Shown here piece by piece: positions 52,323-59,929 of a DNA stretch of 64,000 bases (the stretch's first letter is position 1; every line of letters begins with the position of its first letter). Both the position numbers and the translations under genes were made by a program. The DNA comes from Streptomyces eurocidicus. Lineage in GTDB: Bacteria; Actinomycetota; Actinomycetes; Streptomycetales; Streptomycetaceae. The stretch is taken from the NCBI RefSeq assembly GCF_002891295.1, contig NZ_LGUI01000004.1, forward strand, positions 372,001-436,000, given 5' to 3'. Under the pieces are notes generated by a model. It was not told the origin of the DNA, ran no database searches, and saw only the letters and a program-made list of their open reading frames with translations.

Positions 52323-52852
52323 AGGGCCTCGGCGGGCAGCCGCAGGACCAGCGAGGCCCGGTAGAGCCGTTCGAGGGGCTCCGGGAACAGCGGCTCGGTG
52401 CGGGGCGGCGCGGGCACGCGTACGGGCAGCCCTTCGCGGCCGGTCAGCCGGGGGCTGACCGAGTAGAGGACGCCACCGCTGCCGTGCACCATGCCCAGCA
52501 ACAGCCGCTCGTGCGTGGGCAGGTCGGCCCAGTCGGCCGTGTCCATCCCGTGCCGCAGGTCGGCCGGCTCGTAGGCCCGGCGTTCGATCCGCATGTCGGT
52601 GTGGAGGTTGTCCATGAACGGGTAGTAGGCGTCCTGGACCTCGCGGGGGAAGCGCCAGACCAGGTCGTCGCAGCGGCCGACCTGCTCCCAGCTCATCCGT
52701 ACCCGGCCGCCGAGGCGTTCGGCGAAGAACGCCTTGCAGGCGACGCGCACCCGGTCGTCCGCGCTGTTCATGCCCATGAACAGCGCGGCGTCGGCGTGGG
52801 CGGCACCGGTTCCGGCGTCCGCGCCGAAGGGCGCGGTGCGGGTGTCACGCAT
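52319..52852 (-). CDS. rohQ: Probable cyclodehydratase of azomycin pathway (RohQ-like)
   Basis: A 177-residue protein whose ATG overlaps rohP by 8 nt. It has DAALFMGMNSADDRVRVACKAFFAERLGG near the start, split by a possible PIN-like layout, then DDLVWRFPREVQDAYYPFMDNLHTDM and ERLLLGMVHGSGGVLYSVSPRL. I recognise no standard enzyme motif. It is called RohQ by elimination: it stands between the RohP-like and RohR-like genes, where the enzyme that cyclises guanidinoacetaldehyde to 2-aminoimidazole is expected. Treat the function as provisional. Confidence 0.65.
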   Translation of the reverse strand: MRDTRTAPFGADAGTGAAHADAALFMGMNSADDRVRVACKAFFAERLGGRVRMSWEQVGRCDDLVWRFPREVQDAYYPFMDNLHTDMRIERRAYEPADLRHGMDTADWADLPTHERLLLGMVHGSGGVLYSVSPRLTGREGLPVRVPAPPRTEPLFPEPLERLYRASLVLRLPAEAL

Positions 52853-54041
52853 GACGGTCGAGGACCTCCCGCGTGCGGACCATGGCCTCGGCGAACAGCC
52901 GCGGCTCGCGGGCCAGGGCCAGGCGTACGTACGCCTCCCCCTTGCCCGGCTGGCTCCAGAAGAAGTACCGGCCGGGCAGCACATAGACGCCCTCGATCGC
53001 GAGGAGCCGCTGGAGTTCACTGGCCCTGAGCTCGGGGTGGTCGATGCGGAACCAGGCCACGCTGACCTTCACGGCCGGTTCCTCGTACCGCAGGATCGAT
53101 CCGTCCAGCGCCTTCCGGGCGACGTCGCGGTTCTCGTCCAGCACCTGGCGCACCGAGCCCAGTTCGTCGCGCCTGGAGTCCTCGACGTACTGCGTCAGCA
53201 TGTTGAGCACGAACGGCGAGACGTTGAGCAGCACGCTGGTGTGGAGGTTGTAGACCTCCTTGCGGATGTCGTCGCTCGCGGTGATGAGGGCGCACTTGGC
53301 GTCCTGCACCGGCCAGGTCTTCCCGGTGTCCTCGATCGCGAGGTACCGCACCCCGGAGTTCTCCAGGAGCTCGTACACGTCGAAGCGGGCGACCTCCGGG
53401 TCGAAAAGGGTGAAGGCCGCGAAACAGAAGTCGATGAGCAGGAGTTTGTCGTGGTCCTTGCAGAAACGCACGACTTCCTCGAACCCCTTGCGACCGTGCT
53501 TCAGAAGGCTGAATCCGGTCGGGTTGTTCGGGTCGACCAGGAACAACGCATCGGTGCGGACCTGGCGCCTGAGCCGCTCGTAAAGGGAATCCGGATCATG
53601 CAGTACCGCTTCATCGATGGGATACAGCGGGACGTCCATATTCCGCAGCACGTCATAAAGGTTGTCGAAGCATGGCTCGATGAGCGTGACGTCCATACGC
53701 TGCTTTTTCAGGTACATGCCGGCGACCATGGTCGATATCGACGCGGCGTAGGAGAGCAGGGTCTTGTTCTTGGCGAGCGCGGTGGGCTGCCGGTGGAGGC
53801 GGAAGAACGCCTCGGTGAAACGCTGCTCGTAGGTGGCCTGGAGGCCGTTCTCCGCCTCGTACCACAGCTCGGGGAGGCGCTCGACGATGCCGCGCTGGGC
53901 GGCGGACTGCCGCTGGTGGGTGTGGGCGTCGGCGAGGTTGAAGCGCGTGCGCAGGGCCTGGATCTCGTGTTGCGTCAGGTCCGGGAGCAGGCCGGAACCC
54001 TGGGCGGTGCCAGGGCCGGCCGTGGTGCCGTGCGGTGTCAT
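52845..54041 (-). CDS. rohP: PLP-dependent L-arginine hydroxylase/oxidase (RohP/MppP-like)
   Basis: A 398-residue fold-type I PLP enzyme, ATG with GGAGGAAGCA upstream. PNNPTG (171-176), an aspartate in LLIDFCF (Asp204) and the PLP lysine Lys241 in IEDTGKTWP are in place. The N-terminal segment LTQHEIQALRTRFNLADAHTHQRQS and EPCFDNLYDVL agree with arginine oxidases of the MppP/RohP group rather than ordinary aminotransferases. These use O2 to make 4-hydroxy-2-ketoarginine, the first azomycin step. It is the promoter-proximal gene of the operon; the long repeat-bearing region upstream should contain the promoter. Confidence 0.88.
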   Translation of the reverse strand: MTPHGTTAGPGTAQGSGLLPDLTQHEIQALRTRFNLADAHTHQRQSAAQRGIVERLPELWYEAENGLQATYEQRFTEAFFRLHRQPTALAKNKTLLSYAASISTMVAGMYLKKQRMDVTLIEPCFDNLYDVLRNMDVPLYPIDEAVLHDPDSLYERLRRQVRTDALFLVDPNNPTGFSLLKHGRKGFEEVVRFCKDHDKLLLIDFCFAAFTLFDPEVARFDVYELLENSGVRYLAIEDTGKTWPVQDAKCALITASDDIRKEVYNLHTSVLLNVSPFVLNMLTQYVEDSRRDELGSVRQVLDENRDVARKALDGSILRYEEPAVKVSVAWFRIDHPELRASELQRLLAIEGVYVLPGRYFFWSQPGKGEAYVRLALAREPRLFAEAMVRTREVLDRHA

Positions 54042-54763
54042 TGCTTCCTCCGGTCACACACGTCGTTGTGGTGAGTGTCTGGGAACCCGGTGGCGCGCGG
54101 CGGCCGTGAAAAATGGCCGGAACGGCGCGGCCGTCGGCGGGAGTGGCTCGGGGCGCGCTCGCGCCTGCGGGATGCGCGCACCCCGCTGGGCGGGGAGGGG
54201 CGCGGGAGTCACGGGCACGGCCGGGCGTGCCGCCGGGCGCTCACACCAGGTGGGCGGGCGGCGGAGCCGCGTGCTCCGCGGGTGGTTCCGGCGCACCGGA
54301 ACGCGGGCCGGCGACGATTCGGCCGGCGAATGCCGTGTCGGAATTAGACGCCCATGACCTGGGCGTGACGATCAGCTGGGTCTCGCGGCGGCGGTACGGT
54401 CCGGCATATGCCCATGCCAATATTGCGGCGGCATACCGGCGACAACGGTTCTCCCCGCGTCGTTCGCCGCCTTGCTGTGCACACGAATGTTCCGTGCAGA
54501 CAAGGTGCTTCCTCCCCCGTAAACAGGACCGAGGTCCGTTGACCGGGACTATGGCACACCCATCAGCGCGAAACAAGGCTGAAATTTGGGGCCGAAATGC
54601 CGTCGATGGCCCGTGAGTTGGGTGGCCGGGGAAAGCGGAATACGTCGCCCGGTACGGCGGACTCGGCCGGACTTGCGCCGACCGAGCTGACCCGGCTCGC
54701 ATGAGGAGGACGGCGGGGCGGCCCGCGGGGGCCCGTATGAGATGGAACACGCGAGGGCCGGAT
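54042..54763. other. Non-coding region upstream of rohP
   Basis: No gene is supported. A lower-GC patch at about 54410-54600 is the best place for the rohP promoter. Open frames here have poor coding character and no ribosome sites. Confidence 0.5.
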
Positions 54764-55080
54764 GACATGACGAAGTCACCTGCGGGGAGACCCCGGACAT
54801 GACGAAGTCACCTGCGGGTGACCGCGGATACGACGACGCGGCGGGGCCTGGACCGGGCGGACATGACGAGGTCACCGCGCCGAGGCCGGGCGGACATGAC
54901 GGCGCCACCCGGCGGAGAACCGCGTGGGAATGACGAGGCCACCGCGCCGAGGCCGAGCGGGCATGAGGATGCCGCCGGACGGAGAGCCGCGCGGACATCA
55001 TGACGTCACCCGACGGAGAACCGCGAGGGCGCCATGACGCCACCCGGCAGGAGACCGCGCGGACATGACGAAGGTGTGCA
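54764..55080. repeat. About ten degenerate 33-bp tandem repeats
   Basis: Units centred on GACATGACGAAGTCACC recur at about 54764, 54796, 54829, 54860, 54893, 54927, 54960, 54993, 55028 and 55063 (spacing 31-35). Most hold ATGACG/TCACC half-palindromes. The two leftmost units are nearly identical; others have drifted. Lies between divergent-free ends of rohP and the YceI gene; function unknown. Confidence 0.8.
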
Positions 55081-55239
55081 CGGCGGTGACCCCCGCCGTG
55101 CACACCTCGGCCCGCCCGTCCAGGATCGCCCCCCACTCAGCCGATCCCGTACGGGCGCGGACGCGGCCCGCCCTTCGGTCCGGCCCCGACCCCGCGTCGG
55201 ACGACCGGCCTCCGGGCGCGCCCCGGGCCCTCCGCCGCC

Positions 55240-55815
55240 TCAGACCTGCCTGATCGTTTCGAGGTCCAGGCTCAGCTCGATCTCCTTGGACACCAGGATG
55301 CCGCCGGCTTCAAGGGCCATGTTCCAGGTCAGCCCCCAGTCCTCGCGGTTGACCTTGCCGCTGGCCGAGAACACCGCGCGGTCGTTGTCCCACGGGTCGC
55401 GGGCGTAGCCGAGGTAGTCCACCTTCAGCGTGACGGGCCGCGTCACGTCCTTGATCGTCAGGTCGCCCGTCATCGTCCCGGCGGTGCCCTGCCAGGCCAC
55501 CGAGGTGGAGGTGAAGGTGGCCTTCGGATACTTCTCCACGTCGAAGAAGTCGGCCGACCGCAGGTGGTCGTCACGCGTCTGGTCGCCGCTGTCGACGCTC
55601 TTCATCTCGATGACGGCGGTGACCTTGCTGTCCTCGGGCCGCTCCCCCACCTCGACCGTGGCGTCCACGGACGTGAAGCGCCCGCGGACCTTGGTGAGCA
55701 TGAAGTGCCGTCCGACGAAGCCGACTTCGGTGTGACCCGCGTCGACCTTCCAGACCCCCGCGGCCGGGAGCGGGACGCCGCCGACCTCTCGCGTGGGTGC
55801 CGTGTTTTCGCTCAT
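55240..55815 (-). CDS. YceI-family lipid-binding protein
   Basis: A 191-residue lipocalin-fold protein without a signal peptide. The YceI pattern is clear: WKVDAGHTEVGFVGRHFMLTKVRGRF, then SGDQTRDDHLRSADFFDVEKYPKATF, LTIKDVTRPVTL and VNREDWGLTWN. YceI proteins bind isoprenoid or amide lipids and are linked to stress or acid tolerance. It is in the same orientation as the rhodanese gene 39 nt upstream, so the two probably form an operon under the divergent MarR regulator. Confidence 0.93.
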   Translation of the reverse strand: MSENTAPTREVGGVPLPAAGVWKVDAGHTEVGFVGRHFMLTKVRGRFTSVDATVEVGERPEDSKVTAVIEMKSVDSGDQTRDDHLRSADFFDVEKYPKATFTSTSVAWQGTAGTMTGDLTIKDVTRPVTLKVDYLGYARDPWDNDRAVFSASGKVNREDWGLTWNMALEAGGILVSKEIELSLDLETIRQV

Positions 55816-55854
55816 GAGTTCACTTCCCCCTCATCGCTACCGGATGCGACGGAC

Positions 55855-56184
55855 TCAGGCGCCGGACTCGGTCGGCAGGCCCGCGCCGATCCAGTCCTGC
55901 TTGCCCTCGGTGTACTTGTAGACGTTCTTGTAGCCGAGCTCGGTGAGGCGCTCGGCGGCGATGCCCGAGTTCGCGCAGGTGTCGCTGGAGCAGTAGACGA
56001 TGACGTCCGCCTGCTTGTCGGGCAGCAGGCCGGGCGCCAGCTGGTCCACCGCGTCGTGCGGCAGGTTCAGCGCGCCGGGCAGGTGCGCCTCCTCGTAGTA
56101 CTCGGCGGGCAGCGCCTCGACGACGGCGACCTTGCCCCCCTTGATCTTCTCTTCCACCTCGGTACGCGTGATGTTGCGGGCCAT
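55855..56184 (-). CDS. Single-domain rhodanese
   Basis: A 109-residue cytoplasmic sulfurtransferase. The active-site loop is IVYCSSDTCANSG with catalytic Cys. Other rhodanese features are LPAEYYEEAHLPGALNLPHD and GYKNVYKYTEGKQDWIGAGLP. ATG at 56184 is favoured (GAGGAGT upstream); it directly faces the MarR gene across a 91-base gap with palindromes. A role in persulfide or redox stress is plausible. Confidence 0.92.
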   Translation of the reverse strand: MARNITRTEVEEKIKGGKVAVVEALPAEYYEEAHLPGALNLPHDAVDQLAPGLLPDKQADVIVYCSSDTCANSGIAAERLTELGYKNVYKYTEGKQDWIGAGLPTESGA

Positions 56185-56212
56185 GCCGGGACTCCTCACG
56201 GGTGCGCTTCAT

Positions 56213-56251
56213 TGCGTGCATACGCACATTAACAGGTGCGTGCGCGCGCAC
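56213..56251. promoter_or_regulatory. MarR operator candidates in a divergent promoter
   Basis: TGCGT-GCAT-ACGCA (56213-56226) and GTGCGTGCGCGCGCAC (56236-56251) are two near-adjacent palindromes in the rhodanese-MarR gap. They suit binding by the MarR protein to control both directions. Confidence 0.5.
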
Positions 56252-56275
56252 ACAAGCGCGGTTACACTTGCCCTT

Positions 56276-56734
56276 GTGAACGACAGGGGAAGCGGACTCA
56301 AGGCATGGCGGGCGCTGCTGCTCGCCCACAGCGCGGCCGTGCGCGCCATCGAAAGCGACGTGCAGCGGGGCGCCCGCATCCCTCTGACGTGGTACGACGT
56401 CCTGCTCGAGCTGAAAGGCGCCGGCCCGGACGGCCTGCGGATGAACGAGCTGGCCGAGCGCGTCGTCCTCAGCCGCACCCGCGTCAGCCGGCTGGTCGAC
56501 GAGATGGCGCGCTCGGGCCTGGTCCGCAAGGAACAGGACACCACGGACAAGCGCGTGGTGTGGGCCCTCGTCACCGACGACGGCCGCGCCGCGCTGCGCG
56601 AGACGGCCCCCGTCTATCTGGAGGGCATCGAGCGGCACTTCTCGACGCACCTCACGGACGAGGAGGCGGAGGTCATCGCCGCCGCCCTGCTGAAGGTCTC
56701 CCGGGGCGGCCGGGACGAGCTCGGCTTCCGCTGA
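56276..56734 (+). CDS. MarR-family transcriptional regulator
   Basis: A 152-residue winged-helix regulator (LTWYDVLLELKGAGPDGLRMNELAERVVLSRTRVSRL...wing VRKEQDTTDKRVVWALVTDDGRAAL). No ribosome site precedes the GTG at 56276. TACACT at 56263-56268 ends 7 bases before it, so the mRNA is probably leaderless. It is divergent from the rhodanese-YceI operon, which it likely represses with itself. A ligand such as an oxidant or phenolic acid is usual for the family. Confidence 0.9.
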   Translation: MNDRGSGLKAWRALLLAHSAAVRAIESDVQRGARIPLTWYDVLLELKGAGPDGLRMNELAERVVLSRTRVSRLVDEMARSGLVRKEQDTTDKRVVWALVTDDGRAALRETAPVYLEGIERHFSTHLTDEEAEVIAAALLKVSRGGRDELGFR

Positions 56735-56816
56735 CCCGCGGCGGGCCCCCTCCCCCGGCCCCTCGGACGGCCAGTTCCGGCTCGCGGGGCCGGTCGGGCC
56801 GGACGAAGCTGGCTGC

Positions 56817-57248
56817 ATGAGCGAACCCCTCCCTCATCCGGACCACGCGGCGCACCCCCACGGGCGGAGGCGCCGGAGATGGCCGTGGGTGCTGCTCGGC
56901 GCCGTACTGCTCTTCGCCGGCGGGTGCGCGGCCCTCGTCGTGGTGATCTCCGACGAGAACGACAAGACCGTCAAGGTCGTCTACCAGGTCACCGGGGACG
57001 CCCGGAAGGTCAACATCGCCTATTCGACCTGGCGCGACGGCAGTCTGGTGACCGAGTCGGCGTCCTCGCAGGGCCTGCCCTGGCGCAAGGAGCTGTCGAC
57101 GAAGGGCTTCGTGAAGGGCGGCCTGCTGGCCGTCACGGTCGGCCCCGGGGGCGGCTCGGCGGCCTGCGAGGTCACTGTGGGCGACGACGCGCCGAGGACC
57201 GCGAAGGCCGCCGGCGCGGGCGCGACGGCCACCTGTACCGGATTCTGA
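56817..57248 (+). CDS. MmpS-family membrane accessory protein
   Basis: A 143-residue protein with a basic cytosolic N-terminus (HGRRRRRWPWVLL), one transmembrane segment (about 22-43) and an extracellular MmpS-like domain (VVYQVTGDARKVNIAYSTWRDG, CEVTVGD, ATATCTGF) with a likely disulfide. MmpS proteins partner RND transporters in mycobacteria; here no RND gene is adjacent, as is common in Streptomyces. ATG at 56817. Confidence 0.87.
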   Translation: MSEPLPHPDHAAHPHGRRRRRWPWVLLGAVLLFAGGCAALVVVISDENDKTVKVVYQVTGDARKVNIAYSTWRDGSLVTESASSQGLPWRKELSTKGFVKGGLLAVTVGPGGGSAACEVTVGDDAPRTAKAAGAGATATCTGF

Positions 57249-57307
57249 ACCGGCGGCCGGTCCCCGCCGCGTACGCTGCCGGGACGGGCATGGAGGAGGG
57301 GACCGCG

Positions 57308-57478
57308 ATGGCGACGCGAGCCGATCTGGTGGTGGCGCTCAAGGAAGGGCGGCTGGCCTTCGAGCTGGGCGAACGTCTGGAGGACTGCCCCTACGGAGCG
57401 GGGAACCCCCTGCGGGCGGCCTGGCTGCGGGGGTTCGCCGCCGCGCGGGAGGAGTCACGGGCCGGGGGCGGGGGCTGA
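57308..57478 (+). CDS. Small Rmf/CrpP-fold protein
   Basis: A 56-residue protein from the ATG at 57308, chosen because GGAGGAGGGG lies upstream (the ATG at 57290 would place that box inside the gene). It contains GRLAFELGERLEDCPYGAGNPLRAAWLRGFAAA, the pattern of Rmf/CrpP-like small proteins (CPY and W-x-x-G-F/W). Ribosome-modulation factors and CrpP share this fold. The exact role in Streptomyces is unknown. Confidence 0.78.
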   Translation: MATRADLVVALKEGRLAFELGERLEDCPYGAGNPLRAAWLRGFAAAREESRAGGGG

Positions 57479-57629
57479 GGACAAGGGCCGGGGGCGGGGG
57501 CTGAGCACGAGCGCCGGAGACGGCGGCAGAGCACGAGCAGTCGAGCACCGGAGACCACGGAGCGCGAGCACCGGAGACCACGGCCGAGGCCGGACACCGG
57601 AGACGAAAGCCGGGCACGGGCGCCGGCGG
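57459..57629. repeat. Short GC-rich direct repeats
   Basis: GGGCCGGGGGCGGGGGCTGAG occurs twice (about 57461 and 57486), the first copy overlapping the end of the small gene. Then CGAGCACCGGAGACCACGG-type units recur at least three times up to 57600. Non-coding slippage-type repeats. Confidence 0.7.
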
Positions 57630-58028
57630 TCAGGGCAGGACGGCGAGGCCGTCCAGTTCGACGAGGCACTCCTCGTCCCAGAGGCGGACGACGCCGATGA
57701 CCGCCATGGCCGGGTAGTCGCGCCCGGCCAGCCGGCGCCAGCGGAGGCCGAGTTCGCGGGCGTGGGCGCGGTAGGCGTCGACGTCCGTGGTGTAGACGGT
57801 CACGCGCGCCAGGTCGCCGGGTTCGCCGCCGGCCGCGCGCAGGGCCGCCAGGAGGTTGGCGAGGGCCCGCTCGAACTGCTCGGGGAGGCCCGCGCGCAGC
57901 GGTTCGCCGTCGGCGTCCAGGGCCGTCTGCCCGGCCAGGAGGACGAGCCGGGAGCCGGTGGCGACGACGGCGTGGCTGAAACCGGTGGGCGGGGAGAGCT
58001 CGGCGGGGTTGAGGCGTTCCAGGCTCAT
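57630..58028 (-). CDS. RidA-family enamine/imine deaminase
   Basis: A 132-residue YjgF/RidA/UK114 protein (LVLLAGQTALDADGEPL, FERALANLLAALRAAGGEPGDLARVTVYTTD, RDYPAMAVIGVVRLWDEECLVELDG). The catalytic-type arginine and final glutamate region are present. Its ATG overlaps the acyl-CoA dehydrogenase stop by 4 nt. RidA proteins hydrolyse reactive enamines; in a 2-aminobenzoyl-CoA pathway this could release ammonia from the dearomatised amino ring. That role is inferred from context. Confidence 0.9.
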   Translation of the reverse strand: MSLERLNPAELSPPTGFSHAVVATGSRLVLLAGQTALDADGEPLRAGLPEQFERALANLLAALRAAGGEPGDLARVTVYTTDVDAYRAHARELGLRWRRLAGRDYPAMAVIGVVRLWDEECLVELDGLAVLP

Positions 58029-59149
58029 CGGTACAGCTCCTTCGCGATGATCGTGCGCTGGACCTCCGTGGCGCCCTCGTAGACGCGCGGGGCGCGCACC
58101 TCGCGGTAGAGGTGCTCCAGCAGGTGGCCGCGCTGGAGGGCGCGGGCGCCGTGGATCTGTACGGCGGCGTCCACGACGTACTGCGCGGTCTCGGTGGCGA
58201 GGAGCTTGGCCATCGCGGCGCGCCCCGCGATGCCGGGCTCCCCCGCGTCGTACGCCGACGCCGCCGCGTAGACCAGGAGGGCGGCGGCCTCGGTCCGGGT
58301 GGCCATCTCGGCGAGCTGGTGGGAGACGGCCTGGAGGTCCTTGAGGGGGCCGCCGAAGGCCCGGCGGCGGCCCGCGTGGGCGACGGCGGCGGCGAGGGCG
58401 GAGCGCGCCATGCCGACGGCGAAGGCGCCGACGCTCGGCCGGAACAGGTCGAGGGTGCGCATGGCGACGCGGAAGCCGCCGCCCACCTCGCCGAGCACGT
58501 CCGCAGGGCCGACCGGCACGGCGTCGAAGGTCAGACTGCCGATGGGGTGCGGGCTGAGCATGTCGAGGTGGTCGCCGGAGAGACCCGCGCGGTCGCCCGG
58601 CACCAGGAACGCCGTGACGCCGCGGGCTCCGGGGGCCTCGCCCGTGCGGGCGAAGACGGTGCAGAGGTCGGCCTCGGGGGCGTTGGATATCCAGGTCTTC
58701 CCGCCCGAGAGCCGCCAGCCGTCGCCGTCGGGCTCCGCGCGCAGCCGCAGGGCCGCGGCGTCGGACCCCGCCTCGGGCTCGCTGAGCGCGAAGGCCGCGA
58801 CCGCGCGGCCCGCGACGACCTCGGGCAGCCAGCGGGAGCGCTGCGCGGGAGTGCCGGACTGCGCCACGGGGTAGGCACCCAGCCCCTGGAGCGCCAGGGC
58901 GGTCTCGGCCTCGGTGCACTCGCGGGCGAGGGATTCGCGCAACAGGCAGAGTTCCATGGCCCGCACGGGCGCGTCGGCGGGGAACAGCCTGGCCAGCAGG
59001 CCCAGTTCGCCCAGTGCCTCGACGAGCGGGCGGTTGACCCGGCCGGGCTCGCCCCGCTCGGCCAGCGGGCGGAGCCGCTCGGCGGCGAGGCCGCGCAGTT
59101 CGGCGCACCAGGCGCGCTGTTCGGCGTCGAGCGCGAAGGGGGTGGTCAA
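58025..59149 (-). CDS. Acyl-CoA dehydrogenase
   Basis: A 374-residue flavoenzyme. The TTG at 59149 is chosen for AGGAGG 6 nt upstream. The family motifs are AFALSEPEAGSDAAAL and KTWISNAPEADLC (FAD binding), RRAFGGPLKDLQAV, and the C-terminal IHGARALQRGHLLEHLYREVRAPRVYEGATEVQR with the catalytic-glutamate region. It forms an operon with the RidA gene. In the aminobenzoate degradation setting it would oxidise an acyl-CoA ring-derived intermediate. Confidence 0.9.
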   Translation of the reverse strand: MTTPFALDAEQRAWCAELRGLAAERLRPLAERGEPGRVNRPLVEALGELGLLARLFPADAPVRAMELCLLRESLARECTEAETALALQGLGAYPVAQSGTPAQRSRWLPEVVAGRAVAAFALSEPEAGSDAAALRLRAEPDGDGWRLSGGKTWISNAPEADLCTVFARTGEAPGARGVTAFLVPGDRAGLSGDHLDMLSPHPIGSLTFDAVPVGPADVLGEVGGGFRVAMRTLDLFRPSVGAFAVGMARSALAAAVAHAGRRRAFGGPLKDLQAVSHQLAEMATRTEAAALLVYAAASAYDAGEPGIAGRAAMAKLLATETAQYVVDAAVQIHGARALQRGHLLEHLYREVRAPRVYEGATEVQRTIIAKELYR

Positions 59150-59825
59150 CGGTGGCCTCCTGGTGGTGGGTCCGTGCGGGGTTCGACCCGTGCGCGGTCC
59201 GGGGCGACGGCGCCCGGCCACCTCGCCGTACGGCCCGGGCCGTGGAGAGCGTGGACGGCGGCGTCGGCGGCGGCGCGGCGTCGGTGGCGTGCGACTGGAT
59301 GCGGGCCGCTCGCCAAGAGCGCGCGGGGGCAGCCGGACCGGCCGCAGAGACGGACGGCGTGGCCCCGGAGACGGACGGCTCGGGCGCGGGAGACGGACGG
59401 CCCGGCCTCGGAGACGGACAGCCCGACCGCGGAGACAGACGACTCGGCCGTGGAGACGGACGGCCCGGGCACGGAGACAGACAGCCCGGGCACGGAGACA
59501 GACAGCCCGACCGCGGAGACAGACAGCCCGACCGCAGCCTCGGCGAGGGCGGCGCGCCGGCCGGTGACGACGAGAAGGGCGCGCGCTCACGGGCACGATC
59601 CGACTCGGTGGCGGAAAAGGGCGGCGACGTAAGCCCGTTGGCGCCCGGCCGCTCCCGGCCGCCCGGACCGCCGACCCGTTTCCGGCCCGTTCCGGCGGCC
59701 GATCCACCGCCCTGCCCGTTCCGGTCACCCCGTACGGGCGGTACGGAGGGCCGCCCGCCGCTACGTTACGTCCGTCCCGTCTTCCGTCCACCCTTCCCTC
59801 CGCGTCGATCGCTTATCGCGCTCTG
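59150..59825. other. Divergent intergenic region with tandem repeats
   Basis: No gene is supported. The middle is a 21-bp tandem repeat array (59347-59536), and the flanks are GC-rich. Long open frames on both strands through it are repeat artefacts. Confidence 0.6.
59347..59536. repeat. Nine 21-bp tandem repeats
   Basis: Units GAGAC[GA]GAC[GA]G[CA] plus a nine-base variable end repeat nine times (the second unit is 22 bases). Neighbouring units near the right end are nearly identical. In one plus frame they would read ETDSPTA-like heptads, but no start or ribosome site supports coding. Confidence 0.88.
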
Positions 59826-59853
59826 TTGACTGCCGTCACCAAGTCGCTACGCT
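59826..59853 (+). promoter_or_regulatory. Sigma-70-type promoter candidate for the CoA ligase
   Basis: TTGACT (59826-59831) and TACGCT (59848-59853) are separated by 16 bases, about 77 bases upstream of the ligase ATG. Confidence 0.5.
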
Positions 59854-59929
59854 GACAGCGGACCCGTATGGCTGGCAAGACCCCCGTTCACCTCCATTTC
59901 TTTCCTCGGCGCGAGGGGGCGCACCCGCG

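Noticed and set aside
54764..55080. CRISPR array
   Set aside because: Units are contiguous and degenerate with no unique spacers, and no cas genes are present.
54549..55136. Minus-strand open frame through the 33-bp repeats
   Set aside because: Product is a Ser/Pro/Arg repeat mirror of the DNA array with no start signal.
58112..59632. Plus-strand frame with ETDSPTA heptads
   Set aside because: Starts inside the antisense of the acyl-CoA dehydrogenase and runs into the 21-bp repeats; no ribosome site.
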